DNA of 64,000 nt from Anoplolepis gracilipes (GCF_047496725.1 NC_132980.1:3269001-3333000); one strand, 5' to 3'. Counted from the stretch's first letter, positions 46,680 to 57,978 are shown. The notes: a model not told the origin generated them from the sequence alone. Numbers and translations: made by a program.

Positions 46680-48112
46680 GGAAAAGATGGCGGTGGAGAA
46701 GGTTGACAGTTTTAGTGAGAGAGGAAATATGATTTTTTGAGAGGAAAAGGGTTTGGAGTGGAGAGTGTGGATGGAGGTTAAAGTGGAGGATCAGTGGAAG
46801 ACGAGAGGATGGAAAGAAGAAAAAGGGTGAGTGAGGAAGAGGAATATAAAGAACTGAAATCTGGGTGGGAAGAAAGAAGAAGGTGACATAACAGTTTTAA
46901 TGGCGGAAGAAGGACGAGGAAGTGAGGTGAAAAGGAGAAGAGAGAGGTGAAAGCAGGAAGCGGAGTAACGAAAGTGGAGGAGAAGATGGTGAAACTGAGG
47001 AGGTGGCGAGGAAAATGCGAGAATTCAAAGGTGCGAGGAGATACAAGTAAGGGAGAGGGGAAGGAAGGGGAAGGGAAAAGACAGTGGAACGTGATCGACA
47101 GATCGATATCGGAAGTTGGAGCGGACGACAGAGAGGAAGAAGTGTGGGGAGTTAGCGGTAGATGACGGTAAGAGTATGGAAAAGGAGATATTGCCGAGAT
47201 GGAAGGATGTCAGATTGATAGCGATAATGGAGAACGTCGATATGATGAATCGATAGGAAGCACATGGTAGAAAGGTTAGGAGGAAGGATAGTAAAAGAGG
47301 AAAGTGGTAAGGCGAAGTGAAAGGAGGCGTAAGTGAAAGACAAGTGAAAGGAGAGAAGGAGGAACGCGGAAAAGAAGAAGAAGAAAATAAGGAAAGATGG
47401 AGGAGAGACAAGTGGATAGATCGATGCGGGAAGAGGTAGATCGATATATCGATCAGATAGTGAGGAACAGAATGGATGGTACGGCACGTGATGAAAGTGA
47501 CAGGTGGAGGTTAGGTGCGAGGGCGAATAGACAGAGAGAGGGGAAAGCAAGTGAGTGAAGTGCGGAGGAAGAAGAGGGGAAGGATGAAGAGGATTATTAA
47601 AGAACCAGAAGCAGCGAGGGAAAGTAAGGAGGAGAAGAAGAGGGCGAAGAGAGAGGAGGAGGGACAGAGAAGAGAGAAGAACGAGGAGATAAAGGGTGGC
47701 GGAGAAGAAAGAAAAGGAACAGAAAGGAGAAAGGAAGAAGAGGGTGAGAGCGAAGGGAGAGAAAGGAAGGAGAAGAAGATAAGAGAACGGAAAGGATGGG
47801 ACGATGAGAACGGGAGGAAGCAGAAGAGGAAAGAAGAGAGAAGAGGGAAACATGATGAAGGGGGGAGAGAAGTAGAGGAGAGTCAGGGAGATGAGAGAAA
47901 AGGGTGGGCCGGAGGGAGGGAGAGGGAACAAGTATGTAAAGTCGAAGATGGCCAGGCACGGAGAGGAAAGGGAGGAGGATGGTTCAGGGAAGGACAGGTG
48001 AATTGAGGGGAGAGCAAGGGTTCAGAGAGGGATGTGGTATCGAGGGCAGGAGGATAGAGGAGAGTGAGTGTTAAATGAGAGAAGGAGGAGAATAGGAGCG
48101 AGGAGATGTGAA
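46680..48112 (-). repeat. 1.4 kb polypurine (plus) / polypyrimidine (minus) tract
   Basis: The plus strand is nearly all G and A. Read on the minus strand it resembles the tract at 24955-26334, including CTGGCCATCTTCGACTTTAC near 47955. Long Arg/Glu/Gly/Lys or Leu/Ser/Pro frames follow from composition and are not genes. Confidence 0.75.
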
Positions 48113-48216
48113 TCAAATTATAAGTTTTTTATATAGGTGATGTATCGCAGGTATATTGACATTAAGTACATTAGTAACATTCTATAAAAAGACGGAAATT
48201 ATAATAAAAATCTGAA

Positions 48217-48247
48217 CGTTTCGATTCGTGTTTTGAATCCTCTTCAG
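48217..48247 (-). ncRNA. Hammerhead-ribozyme-like motif of Penelope-like element 4
   Basis: The minus strand reads CTGAAGA, G, hairpin GATTC/AAAACAC/GAATC, GAAACGT, T. Stem II is a perfect 5-pair helix whose sequence differs from the other families. One extra base follows A9. Helix I is poor, although CTGA can pair with the following TCAG, so the copy may be decayed. It lies in sense, downstream of the element-4 coding relic. Confidence 0.45.
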
Positions 48248-48879
48248 TATAATATATAAAATAAATAAGTAAATTATAAATATATAAAAATATATAAAAA
48301 CGAAATTAATTAGAAAGCATCGCATAATAAAGGCGTAAGCAATGTGTGAACTAAAAATCGTGATCGTATTCGCATGATTAAATGGATCAATGCCTTAGAA
48401 CCGCTGTACATATTTGTCGTATGTTAGTTGTATAAATTACAATATATATAAAACGATCCAACTTGTTCGGCTCTTTTATTGTACGGCTTGCATAATAATC
48501 CCGTGAGGCAATTCTCCGAGGTTTCCAGACCGAGGGAGGTATGCAGTTAGATTGAGGGGTTAAGTCTGTATTAATAAAATGAGTATAATAAATACCTGTT
48601 TGTAATAAAGTTATTTACCGCTACTTTGTGTATAATGGTGGTGACTCAAAAAAAGCTTACAGGATATGCATTCCGTTTGCGTGTTGTTGAATCTATGGTA
48701 TATATATCGCGCAACTGATATTTAACGTGTGGTTATACCGATGGTACAGATGGTAATGAGCTCAAGGGCGAAAAATACATTTAAAATGGAAAGAGTTAGA
48801 TAGGTGACATTAGATCTTAGGTAGTTTGTTTATTATATCATCGTAAGTAGCTGGCAAACATTCTATATCTGTTGTAGAT

Positions 48880-49772
48880 TTATGCTATTTATTTGTCATT
48901 TGATGTGTAACATTTCAGATATTAGTCTTTTTGTGTAATAGGGCTCATTGTCTAGTATTTGTGCATTGTCCCAGTCAAAATCATGATTGTATGTTAGGCG
49001 GTGGTCAGTGATCACTGATTTGTTGTTATTGGGCTTCATTATGTTGGTCTTATGTTCTTTTATCCTAATATTCAGCTTTCTGCCCGTTTAACCAACATAT
49101 GAAGCGTCGCAATTTAGACAATTAATTTTATATACCACGTTTGTTTTCATGGGAATAGGGATAAGATCTTTGTGTGTCTTAATAAATTTGTTGTTTTTGT
49201 TTATGCTGTAGTAGGCTAATTTGATATCGACATCTTTTAGAGCATTCTTTATTTTATCAGTTACTGAATGCAAATATGGAATTTTGAAGTATGAGTTATT
49301 ATTGGGTGTTTGTGATTTTTTGTCGGATGGCCTATTGTTAATTAAAAACTTTATACGGTTGTTAATTCTGAATATAAAATCGGTTGGATAGGAGTTATCC
49401 AGTAAAATCTTTATTATAAATTTGATATTCTTTTCATGGAACATGGGATGTGATAATAAGAATACTTTATCGATTAAGCCTATTATAGTGCCTCTTTTTT
49501 GGTTGTTAGGATGTTGGGAATGGAAATTGAGATATCTACCCGAGAACGTGTTCTTATGGTACCAGTCAAATATTAGATGGTTATTAGTTAAAATGAGTGT
49601 GAGGTCTAAAAAGTTAATCTTGTTGTGGTCATTTTTTTCCACTGTGAACTATACTCTGTTATGGAAAGAATTAAAAATTGTCACTGTCTGGTCAATAAAT
49701 TTTGGAGGTACCGATATTAATATGTCGTCTACGTATCTAAAGTAAATGGAAGGGGTAAAATTCAATAACATG
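48880..49772 (-). pseudogene. Penelope-like element 4: 5'-truncated reverse transcriptase and GIY-YIG relic
   Basis: The minus strand starts just before IYFRYVDDILISV with intact YVDD (about 49745). It continues through INFLDL, TFSGRYLNFHSQHP and FIFRINNRIKFL (49600-49340). The GIY-YIG domain follows near 49150-48890 with VVYKINCLNCDASYVG, a TAA where the family has Gln, then RIKEHK and HDFDWDNAQILD. A TAG occupies another usual Gln (before FTVE, near 49655), and CGA-type Arg is TGA near 48905. The fingers part of the reverse transcriptase is missing, and upstream sequence from about 49780 is unrelated. It is a different subfamily from elements 1 and 3. Confidence 0.85.
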
Positions 49773-49882
49773 TGATAATGTAATAATGTTTGAGGTTGCA
49801 TATACAAAGACTTATTAGATAATGTTAATTTAACAATCCTCGATCCGTTTAATGCAATCATTTGGATAGATAGATCGCAGAT

Positions 49883-50074
49883 TCATAATGGCTGACTTTT
49901 AGTCGATTGTACATGTCGTTCAATGTCTGTACGTTTCTGCATCAATGAGTGCCAGAGTACGATAGGCAATACTACTCGATTGCCTCGGTTGTCACCAAGT
50001 ATCAATTCCACATAAGACATAGCTCCAACGCTTATTCCAATCTCCAAACATTTGTAAGATGTCGGGGTTAAGGT
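49883..50074 (-). CDS. Unidentified open frame between LTR copy B and element 4
   Basis: A minus-strand frame of about 64 codons outside the LTR (TSYKCLEIGISVGAMSYVEL, GDNRGNRVVLPIVLW, IERHVQS). It has globular-protein composition and reads like a genuine coding exon. It is cut at its upstream end by the LTR start at 50075, where the frame continues into LTR sequence by chance. I cannot name the family. It is possibly part of an unrelated repeat or an exon interrupted by the LTR insertion. Confidence 0.3.
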   Translation of the reverse strand, partial: TLTPTSYKCLEIGISVGAMSYVELILGDNRGNRVVLPIVLWHSLMQKRTDIERHVQSTKSQPL

Positions 50075-51985
50075 TGTGACGTGATGTTTTCTTTCGTCCG
50101 TCACAAGGGCCGAAAGGCCCGATCGGGAAGGATTTTCGCGGGGCCTGCGTCCTCGAAAATTAGAGAGAGCGCCCTGCGAGATCTACTTTTCTTATGTTCG
50201 CGCGTTATTTGTGAGTTTGGCGGCAGCAACCTATAGTCGACAGCTACGCGGGTCCGAGGAGCTTGGTTGTGACGGCGAACGGAGGCCAAGGACTGCGGAG
50301 AGATCACGCCCGGTAAGGACTGTACATTTTGCTTGATAATTTATAAACCGGCGGGAACATCGGCTGCCGTTAAAGGGTTCAAATCCGCAGGATCGTACCG
50401 AGAGCGAAGGACCGAAAGGGAACGGTCAAGGGGATGGCCACTTCCGATATATGGAACATCGGAGCCCCGATTACGGAGCTGGAGGGTCGGACTCAACTAT
50501 GGGGTCCGGGGAAGGACACCGGACCGAGCCGCCCGGAAGCTGCCAGCAAGCCGCATCGGGAAGTTACCTCGCGGGAACCGAGAAATCATACGATCGATAA
50601 CCCGGATCGAACGGGCCGCGATAAGGAGCGGCCGTGATTGGGCCTAAGGGCCACGATAACGCCGCAGGTGGCCTAATTGCATACGATGTCGCCGGCGTGT
50701 CTCCCGCAGGCCTCACGCTCGTCACTGTTCGGCGAGCGATCGAGGACAACAGGCCTATCGACCCGACTAACCAGGATCACCGTGCGAGACCAGACGACAG
50801 AAAAGACGAAGGATTGTAAGGCCGCCAAACCGGTAACTCGTACGATTCGGACGGACGCGCCCTGTTATAATTATTGTAATTTTAGTTGTCGCGATTCACA
50901 GGGATATTATATTCCGCCGTCGCGTATTTGTGCCGTATCGTTATCGTTTACGGGGGCCGCATTCCGTCCGAGTCGTAAAAAGGGCATAACGTCTCTCTTA
51001 ATAATCACCGCCGATAATCGTTATTATATTACCGTATCCCGTATCGTTTAGTTGTCGAAATTTGTTGTCGTTTGTTAATTTGTATCCGTTGAGAAGCGAG
51101 CTCATATACCGCGTGTCGCGTGCGACTTTTCGCTCCGCGCTACTTATCGACTCGTGATCCGGGAACAATTACTGTACCGTCATGTTGTCAAATGTAATTT
51201 TGCGCACACGGACGTCGGATTTGCGTATTTCACTTGCTAGAGGTACTTCCTACGCCGTATAGTGCATACAATTAATACCGTGGCGATCGATGGCGGAGAT
51301 CGATGCGTGCCGACCGCGCATGTTTGCGTACATTTCCGAAGTTCTAGCGTAAATCGATTAGCGTGATTAACGGGCGGTTCGTGGTCGAGATCTGATACCT
51401 ATAATTGAATAAACATTTCTACGAGCGCCGCGACCTTAACAAGTCGCGAGCGATCTATGAAAAAGTCGGAATTCCCACGACACCACGCGTAATTCGATAT
51501 CCCTCGGCCGCGACATCGCGCCGTCACGCGCCCTTCACATGCGCCGAGCGTGCGACGTACACATTAGTTGTCGCATTTAAAGTAACTTCTCCGAAAGTCC
51601 TTCTCGCTTCACGCCGAGAATTTTCTTGTACCTTATACCCGTTATACTACTCTTTGTCAAATATATTTAGTCTTCCAATTAATAGTTGTGTCTGTTTTCC
51701 GGGAGAATCTCACCCGCTAAAAATCGATTCTCGATCCCGTTCAGCTCCTACGCAAACCCCCCCCCCCCTCTGCCGCTTAAGTTCCGACTAGCCGCTTAGT
51801 CGCGATCATAACAGTGTTGCGATTCTGAGTGGATGCGGCGAATACCGTATCAATTGAGGCGGCCAGAATTTTCGCGCCTGGCGCCCAAACTTTATCGTTT
51901 TGATATAATCACTTGATGATTGATTAATCGATCGCGCCGAAGGTGTGCCGTAGGCCAGTCCACCGGCCCGGAATTCGTATGAAGG
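50075..51985 (+). mobile_element. 1.8 kb LTR plus primer-binding site (copy B)
   Basis: Starts TGTGACGTGATGTTTTC at 50075. The LTR ends at about 51878, followed by TGGCGCCCAAAC (51879-51890) and ~100 bases of internal sequence homologous to copy A (GATCGCGCCGAAGGTGTGCC). It is GC-rich. It differs from copy A by indels, for example ~20 extra bases before the primer-binding site, so the insertions are old and independent. Confidence 0.7.
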
Positions 51986-52142
51986 AGCATACGCGGGTTT
52001 AGAGCCCAAAATTAAATACACGGTCACAAGGTATACCTTCTCCCAAGTATGCAAACTGCACGACGAAATGAAACGCTATATAAAATATTAAAATAAATTA
52101 AAAAATAATATTTAGAAAATAATATTTACAAAATAATTGAAA

Positions 52143-52228
52143 CTTACATTTTCTTTGATTGAATTTCACCGTTCTCAATCGGAATGTAAAAATTCATCTT
52201 GCTGGTTTCTTTTGTGGAGTACATTTTT
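52143..52228 (-). CDS. Possible short first exon, unidentified
   Basis: On the minus strand an ATG near 52227 opens MYSTKETSKMNFYIPIENGE and ~7 more residues to an AAAAT|GTAAGT donor near 52150. An arthropod-type initiator (ATCAGTTG) lies ~30 bases upstream near 52265. No acceptor or second exon was identified. It may belong to the Polinton-like element or be chance. Confidence 0.25.
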
Positions 52229-52548
52229 TAGCACAACCTTATGCACGGACAACTGATGCGATACTAAACTATTGAAAGTACTGCGATTAATTTGTAATAT
52301 CGCAAAACGTAATGAGGAGGGGAGTATTTCTGACGTAATTTTGCAAGCGCCAATGTAAGGCTGCTAAAAATTATTAAAAATCGTCCCCAAGTGCTTTCTC
52401 GCTGTTGGTGGCTGCCGTATGATGAAATCGATTCAAATATTCGGTTACAAATGTATACGACAGAGTGTGAGATAAAATTTTTTGCTAAATGAAAACATAT
52501 ACAGAACGCCGACAGTACGGTGTTTGCGCTAAAGAATAACGTTTCGCA

Positions 52549-52660
52549 TAGTGGGTGGACATTATCATGTATATTTAATTTGACTATAAATATAAATAAT
52601 AAATATAATCCTATGCGTACAGGATGTCATATTATATTACATTACCACGAAATATGTGTG
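52549..52660 (+). repeat. Partial duplicate of polymerase-gene coding sequence
   Basis: GTGGGTGGACATTATCATGTATATTTAATTTGACT through AGGATGTCATATTATATTAC matches 53386-53475 inside the polymerase relic (about 85-90% by eye). A fragment was copied to the left of the gene. Confidence 0.7.
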
Positions 52661-52817
52661 AGATAAAGACATGATATTATAGAAATAACGGATGTTTACA
52701 CGAAAGAATAACGTTTCGCAACGTGAAAAGAATATAACGATTAGATATAAATCAGAACAGAGAGTCACATCTCGCCATTGTCGAAGCTTGTGCGAGTGTA
52801 CCTTATATGTAAAAAAT

Positions 52818-55206
52818 GGAGCAGGTTTTAACGCATCAATTCACTTTGATAAATTCGGTGGAGGAGTATTTTGCGTGGGAGGTGCGATGCGATGAATATA
52901 TCAAGTCGTTGGAAGAGCAGAGTCGAATTAAACGACCGTGAATATCAATCGGATATCAATTTGTTGATCGCAAAGATCGCGCGACTGGAAGGACTGAAAA
53001 ATGCGTTGCGCAAACGTTTCGTACACGCGGGTGCCGGACACAGCGCGTATCAAGCTGCACTATTTTGGCGAGAAATTGATACAGAGTTCGAGAACCGTAT
53101 ATCGACTGGTGCGATAATCAATATCAATTATATCGAACCTCGCCAGTTTCTCGAAGACGCGAGTGATATCGTGCTCGAACATGTACGAGACGCTATCAAA
53201 ACACACTGCAGTGTGAAAGTGAATACCGTGTTTAACGGTGAGTTTGTGGCGGGTGAAAAGCACGATAATAAATGTAAGTACAAAAAACTGTAAACTATTT
53301 CGTACATCTGATTTACGCGAATGGTACGAGCAACGTGTTATCGAGCCCACTTTAGCATCTCTCGAAGAATTTCAAGAACGTGATAGTGGGTGGGCATTAT
53401 CGTGTATACTTAATTTGACTGTAAATATAAATAAATATAATCCTATGTGTGCGGGATGTCATATTATATTACCGCGAAAGACAATGATGAAACGAGCGGT
53501 AGTTAACGTGCGATCCAAAGACAATGTATGTGTTGCATGGACAGTGACTGGCTGCTATGTATCTCGCTGAAAGAAGCGTTGAACGAGAATTATCGTACCC
53601 GCATTATACGGATGTGCTAAATCTTCGAGACATTGAGTTTCCAGTGACTCTTAATCAAATTAAAAAGTTTGAAATTAACAATAATATTTCAAACAATGTG
53701 TATACCATCGAAAACGAAAATATTGTTCCTATTCGTCTTTCGGAGCAAAAGAGGGACAAGCACGCTCTACATTCAAGATACGCAAGATATGGGACATTTC
53801 GCGTGGATCAAGAATTTATTCCGGCTTGTGAGTTCGCAACTCAATAAACACAATGGACAAAAATATATCTGCGATCGGTATGTATATTTAATATTATTGA
53901 TTTTTCTTTAAAATAAATATATAATTATTATTATTATTTCTATTTTTTTATAGATGTTAAAATATATAATATAATTATTATTTCTATTTTTTATAGATGT
54001 TAAAATATATATAATTATTATTTCTATTTTTTATAGATGTCTACATTATTTTTATTCGAATGAGAAACTACAGTCACATACTGTAGACTGCGGGAAGATG
54101 AATGACTGCGCTATTCGATTACCGAGCGATAAAGATAAGTGGCTCGCTTTTAACAACTATAACAGGAAACAACTATAGCAGGTTCCTTTCGTCGTGTATG
54201 CCGACCTGGAATGTGTTTTGAGAAAGACGGACAAAGAAGAAGCAGAAAAAAATGTATACCAGCATCATCAAGTATTTAGTATCGCTTATTATGTACATTG
54301 CTCGTACGACAAATCGTTATATATCGCATATCATTTATGTCGGGATAATAATTGTGTTGCATGGTTTGCTGAAGAATTAAAAAATTTAGCAACGCGCGTG
54401 AAAACAATTTTATCTACAAATCTTCCTATGATAATCTTGACGCGTGAAGAATTGGAAAAGTTTAATAGCGCTACTCAATGTCATATATGTGAGAAACCAT
54501 TCGTGGAAAACGATACGCGCGTACACGATCATTGTCACCTCACTGGGCGGTACAGAGGTCCCGCGCATTCAAATTGCAATCTAAATTATAAGGAATCCTT
54601 TTATATTCCAATTATTTTCCACAATTTATCCGGTTACGATTCGATAAAATTACATTTTATAATCGAGGAAATAGCTACAGCGTTCGAAAGAAGAATCGAT
54701 CTACTTCCGATAACTAAAGAAAAATACGTTTCATTTACGAAAGATGTTAAACTTACGGAAGACAAATCACGAAATCACATTAAATTACGTTTCATCGATT
54801 CTTTTAAATATCTTACAACAAGTCTCAACAAATTAGCATCTTTTCTCAGTAAAGATAAATTAAAAATTTTATAATCTGAATATCAAAATTTACGTGTAGA
54901 AGACTTTGATTTGTTAGGTTAACGCGAAAAGGTGTCTTTCCATACAAATATATCGATCGTGTAGATAAATTGCACGATACATGTTTACCTCCGCGCGAAT
55001 TATTTTACAGTTCCTTGACCGATGACATAGTATCCGAGAGCGATTACGTGCACGCCGAGACTGTTTGGAACCGATTCTCCATTAGAACGCTAGGCGAATA
55101 TAGCGATATATATTTAAAAATCGATGTCTTGTTATTAGCCGATGTTTTTGAAAATTTTCGTGACAATTGTATCAAGAGTTACTTTTTCTTTAAGTTCCGT
55201 TTTTGA
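52818..55206 (+). pseudogene. Family-B DNA polymerase relic (N-terminal and exonuclease parts only)
   Basis: Begins at an ATG at 52818 and continues in shifted frames (52871-53293, 53238-53570, 53557-53847, 53669-53877). After an intron (53878-54036) it continues to 54874 and 54934-55206. The piece at 54194-54874 has PFVVYADLECVL (exonuclease-type acidic motif), a treble-clef-like zinc motif CHICEKPF...HDHCHLTGRYRGPAHSNC, and HNLSGYDS. The last piece has SDIYLKIDVLLLADVFENFR. This is the usual order for the protein-primed polymerase family of Polinton-like elements. The palm catalytic part (the YxDTDS region) is missing: homology ends near 55195. Frameshifts occur near 52920, 53280, 53560 and 53760, with a stop near 54872. 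It is a dead copy. Confidence 0.75.
53878..54036 (+). other. Intron in the polymerase relic with a triplicated 3' splice site
   Basis: Donor GTATGT at 53878. Three acceptor copies TTTTTTATAG|ATGT end at 53953, 53996 and 54036, created by tandem duplication of a ~40-43 base unit. Splicing to the first or second gives Cys then TAA. Only the third joins ICDR to CLHYFYSNEK and keeps the zinc-finger-like cysteine pattern. Confidence 0.65.
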
Positions 55207-55224
55207 CGCGTTTTTCTATGTTTT

Positions 55225-56015
55225 TTTTCGCGTTTTCTGACCCGTTCTTAATCCGTTCGCAGCCGTTCTTGCGTTGTTCACCGCCGTCCTTCACTCATTC
55301 GAAAATCATTCCTGACCCGTTCGCAGCCTTTTTCGCAGTCGTTTTTGACTCATTCGTAGCCGCTTCTGACCCGTTCGTAGCCTCGTTCACAGACGTCTTT
55401 TGACCGATTGTAACAGTTCTTGAGTTGTTTGTAACCTTGAGTGTAGCCATTAAGAACGTGTTCGTAGCCTCGTTCGCAGCCCCGCTTGAGATGCTGATAG
55501 CCTCGAAAAAAGCTGTTGTTGCTGCTGCTGTTAGATCGTTCACTGCCACTGCCACTCATTGTAGTTAGATAGCAGTTCGATAATTATTCGTAGCTGTTTG
55601 ATAATTGTTCGCAGCCGTTCGATAATCCTTTGTAGCCGTTCGATAGCCGCTCCTAACCCGTTCACTGATGCTCATTCAGGTTGATAGCTGTTTCTGAGTT
55701 AGCGTTAGCCGCGTGTTGAAGTTTGTTTAGCGCAATCTGTAATGCTGGCATGTCTTTTTCAAGCGAAGTAAGCTTCTCGTCTGATTCTTTCTGTCGATTC
55801 ATTAATCTTTTAACGCAGAACTGCACGTACAATTTGTTGACGGCATCGGTATCAGCTTCAGATTGCGCTACACGGCGAATCTTACGCGACCTTGCATCGA
55901 AGTCTGTAACGACACGACACAGAGCGTTTTCGTACACATAACTTTTTACCAATCTATCCCAAGAGCCGGTTGCATCATTTCTTGAATCGAATAAGCCAAA
56001 TTTGTTGATAGGCAT
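55225..56015 (-). pseudogene. Minus-strand gene with a repetitive (coiled or fibrous) tail
   Basis: The minus-strand ATG at 56015 opens 117 residues (MPINKFGLFDSRND..., then KIRRVAQSEADTDAV and a Lys/Glu/Leu-rich helical part near residues 75-115). A TGA at 55662 ends it. Beyond that stop the same strand goes on as short degenerate repeats of the type LSNGYKG / GCERGYEHV down to about 55225, including a 69-codon piece starting at 55559. Tyr, Gly and Asn recur at a 7 or 11 residue period. The repeats suggest a fibrous or coiled tail of a structural protein. I cannot assign a function. It is last in the minus-strand cluster with the ATPase gene. Confidence 0.5.
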
Positions 56016-56085
56016 TTTTGTTTTCCGACGCTTCGTAAAATGTCACGCGACGCTGATCGACTGATTAGTTTTGTCGAGACATCAC

Positions 56086-57181
56086 TCAATTTATAATAAG
56101 ACCATCTTCGCGAAGTTCTTCGATAATCGACATAATTTCATTGTCGTGAGCATTGTTACCGGCTCGACGCGAAGCATCCAGTAATCGCAGACGATCTACC
56201 AACTCGTTTGGATCGTTCCAATGCACGTAGTCGATCTTATTGTCGTTTAGAATCATAGCGCGCGATAGTATATCTTTTCCAGCTTTTCTGCTAGAAAATA
56301 ACGGTGCAATTACATTTTTATACTTATATCCTTTAGTCTCTAATACTGGATTATGTGCTTTGTTCCCACGTTTATGCGCATTCGTCGCTAGTAATATACT
56401 TTTATATTTAAGCAAATCATCTTTGGTGTATATTTCATCGTCGGGGATTTTTTTGAAAATTAGTGCATAGAGACCCGGCGTTCCCGCATATTTTACTTCA
56501 TTGATAATTATATTATCATTTTTGTCTACGTCAAAATGTTTATCACCGAGGATTATTCCATCGTTAAAAAAAATTAATGCCATACACATAATCCATAGCT
56601 TTATCTTTATCTTGATTCATAAAAGTTAGTATGTATTTTTGTCCGAGTGGACCTAAATGCTCTCGAAATATGTTTACACTTTCGGACGTTTGCAATTTAC
56701 GTTGAACCGTTGTAACCAACAAATCGGGTGTAGTTTCAAAAATTTTTTCGGCGGGTGGTTGCTCGTACGATAATTAACGCGGTTGCGCAATTTCTATCTG
56801 AGTAGATGTGTCCGGTATCATTCGTCTTTGATTCGGTGTAGAAGTTATCGGCAAATCATTTAATGAGACATTTAATCGTTTTTGCTTTGAGCTCAAATCA
56901 TTCAATGAGATTCTTGATCGTTTTTTAACTTTAATAATTTTCTTTTATACATGATCTTTTCCGAGTATATCAAACGGCTCGATTTTCGATACGTCGGATT
57001 CTACATCGATGGTATTTTGAACAAGCTGTTTTAGAGTCTCGCTAATCGGCTTAAACTGTTTCTCCAACGCTACATCTTCCTCAATTTTACCAGTTTTTAA
57101 TGCGCGATATTTTTTGCGAATTGACTCGCTCGTCTGTACAATTTTTCGCTCAATCTTTTCACTATCACTGTTATCACTCAT
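56086..57181 (-). pseudogene. Conserved hypothetical protein of Polinton-like elements (DUF8207-like)
   Basis: Start ATG at 57181 (MSDNSDSEKIERKIVQTSES, acidic and helical N-terminus). In-frame TAA codons occur near 56944 and 56776. A frameshift near 56585 leads into the C-terminal part (56589-56086), with GIILGDKHFDVD, YAGTPGLYALIFKKIPDD and YKSILLATNAHKRG. The C-terminal block looks like a domain of unknown function common in arthropod repeat families next to A32-type ATPases; I believe this is DUF8207. The role is unknown. It lies 118 bases downstream of the ATPase relic on the same strand, so probably co-transcribed. Confidence 0.55.
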
Positions 57182-57299
57182 GTTTTTTTTTATGTAGACG
57201 TTGCTCTGTCAATGTTTCAATAGCAACTGACTATTTTACGGTACCGCAAATTCATTAAAACCTCTTCTGTAGCGTCTATTGCTCATTTAACTGTCTTTG

Positions 57300-57948
57300 T
57301 CAATTACTAGAAATCCATACTTGTGCTGCCAATATTTTTGACATAACGCGCTAAAATCATCGTAAGACATGTCAGTATTTACATGATCATTGTAACATGT
57401 CGCAAGTTTGTACCGTCTTGTTTAAATAAAATCAACAGATTAGTATTGTCGCGTATAAGATGCTTGGGTATCTTGGCATATGTTTGACAGAGATAGAAAC
57501 AATCGACGCTTGAGTGTCGATCCATTGAGAAGTACTCTCTTATCGTATCTTGTTTGTCACATGCCACGTCATCAAAGATAAAAACAAAATTTGGAAGCGC
57601 CTCTCTCGATGGAATGACATCGCTGTTATTAGAGAACGTAAAGTAACCAATTTCATTTATCGATGATAGTAAATTTTTTAAATATTGATATTTTGGTTGT
57701 TGAAGCGATTTTGAATATATGTATAAATTTTCAAACCGTATACCGTTTGGACTTTCTATCAAGCTTATCAACAAGTTAGTTTTACCACAATTCGAAGGGC
57801 CGCAAATGAGACCGCGTATTGTATTCAGTAACATTTTTCCATGTTTGTGTATTTCTTTTTCAGGCATTAGCCTATTGTCAAAATTTGTTACTTTAATTAC
57901 CGTTGATTGTAGCACGAATCGCATGACTTGTCTAATCAGACCTAACAA
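57300..57948 (-). pseudogene. A32-like packaging ATPase (FtsK/HerA type) relic
   Basis: From 57948 on the minus strand: an N-terminal strand region, the Walker A loop GPSNCGKTN near residue 50, the Walker B FVFIFDDVA near residue 121, then FYLCQTYAKIPKHLIRDN near residue 155. In this family a polar residue after the final strand senses ATP. Such ATPases pump DNA into capsids in Polintons and nucleocytoviruses. At residue 189 a one-base shift produces a stop. The next frame gives ~34 more residues (FSALCQKYWQHKYGFLVID) to about 57300. The 189 + 34 residue size is close to the family's usual length. Acts in virion assembly; this copy is inactive. Confidence 0.75.
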
Positions 57949-57978
57949 TACTTTCTAAGGAGGAGGAGGAGGAGAGCC

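Noticed and set aside
46947..48006. Arg/Glu/Lys-rich plus frames and Leu/Ser/Pro-rich minus frames of up to 259 residues
   Set aside because: Consequence of the polypurine/polypyrimidine composition; no start context, domain or codon structure.
55203..55403. Phe/Ser-rich plus frame with repeated SDPF units
   Set aside because: Antisense of the repetitive minus-strand tail; the minus reading gives more protein-like repeats continuing from the upstream frame.
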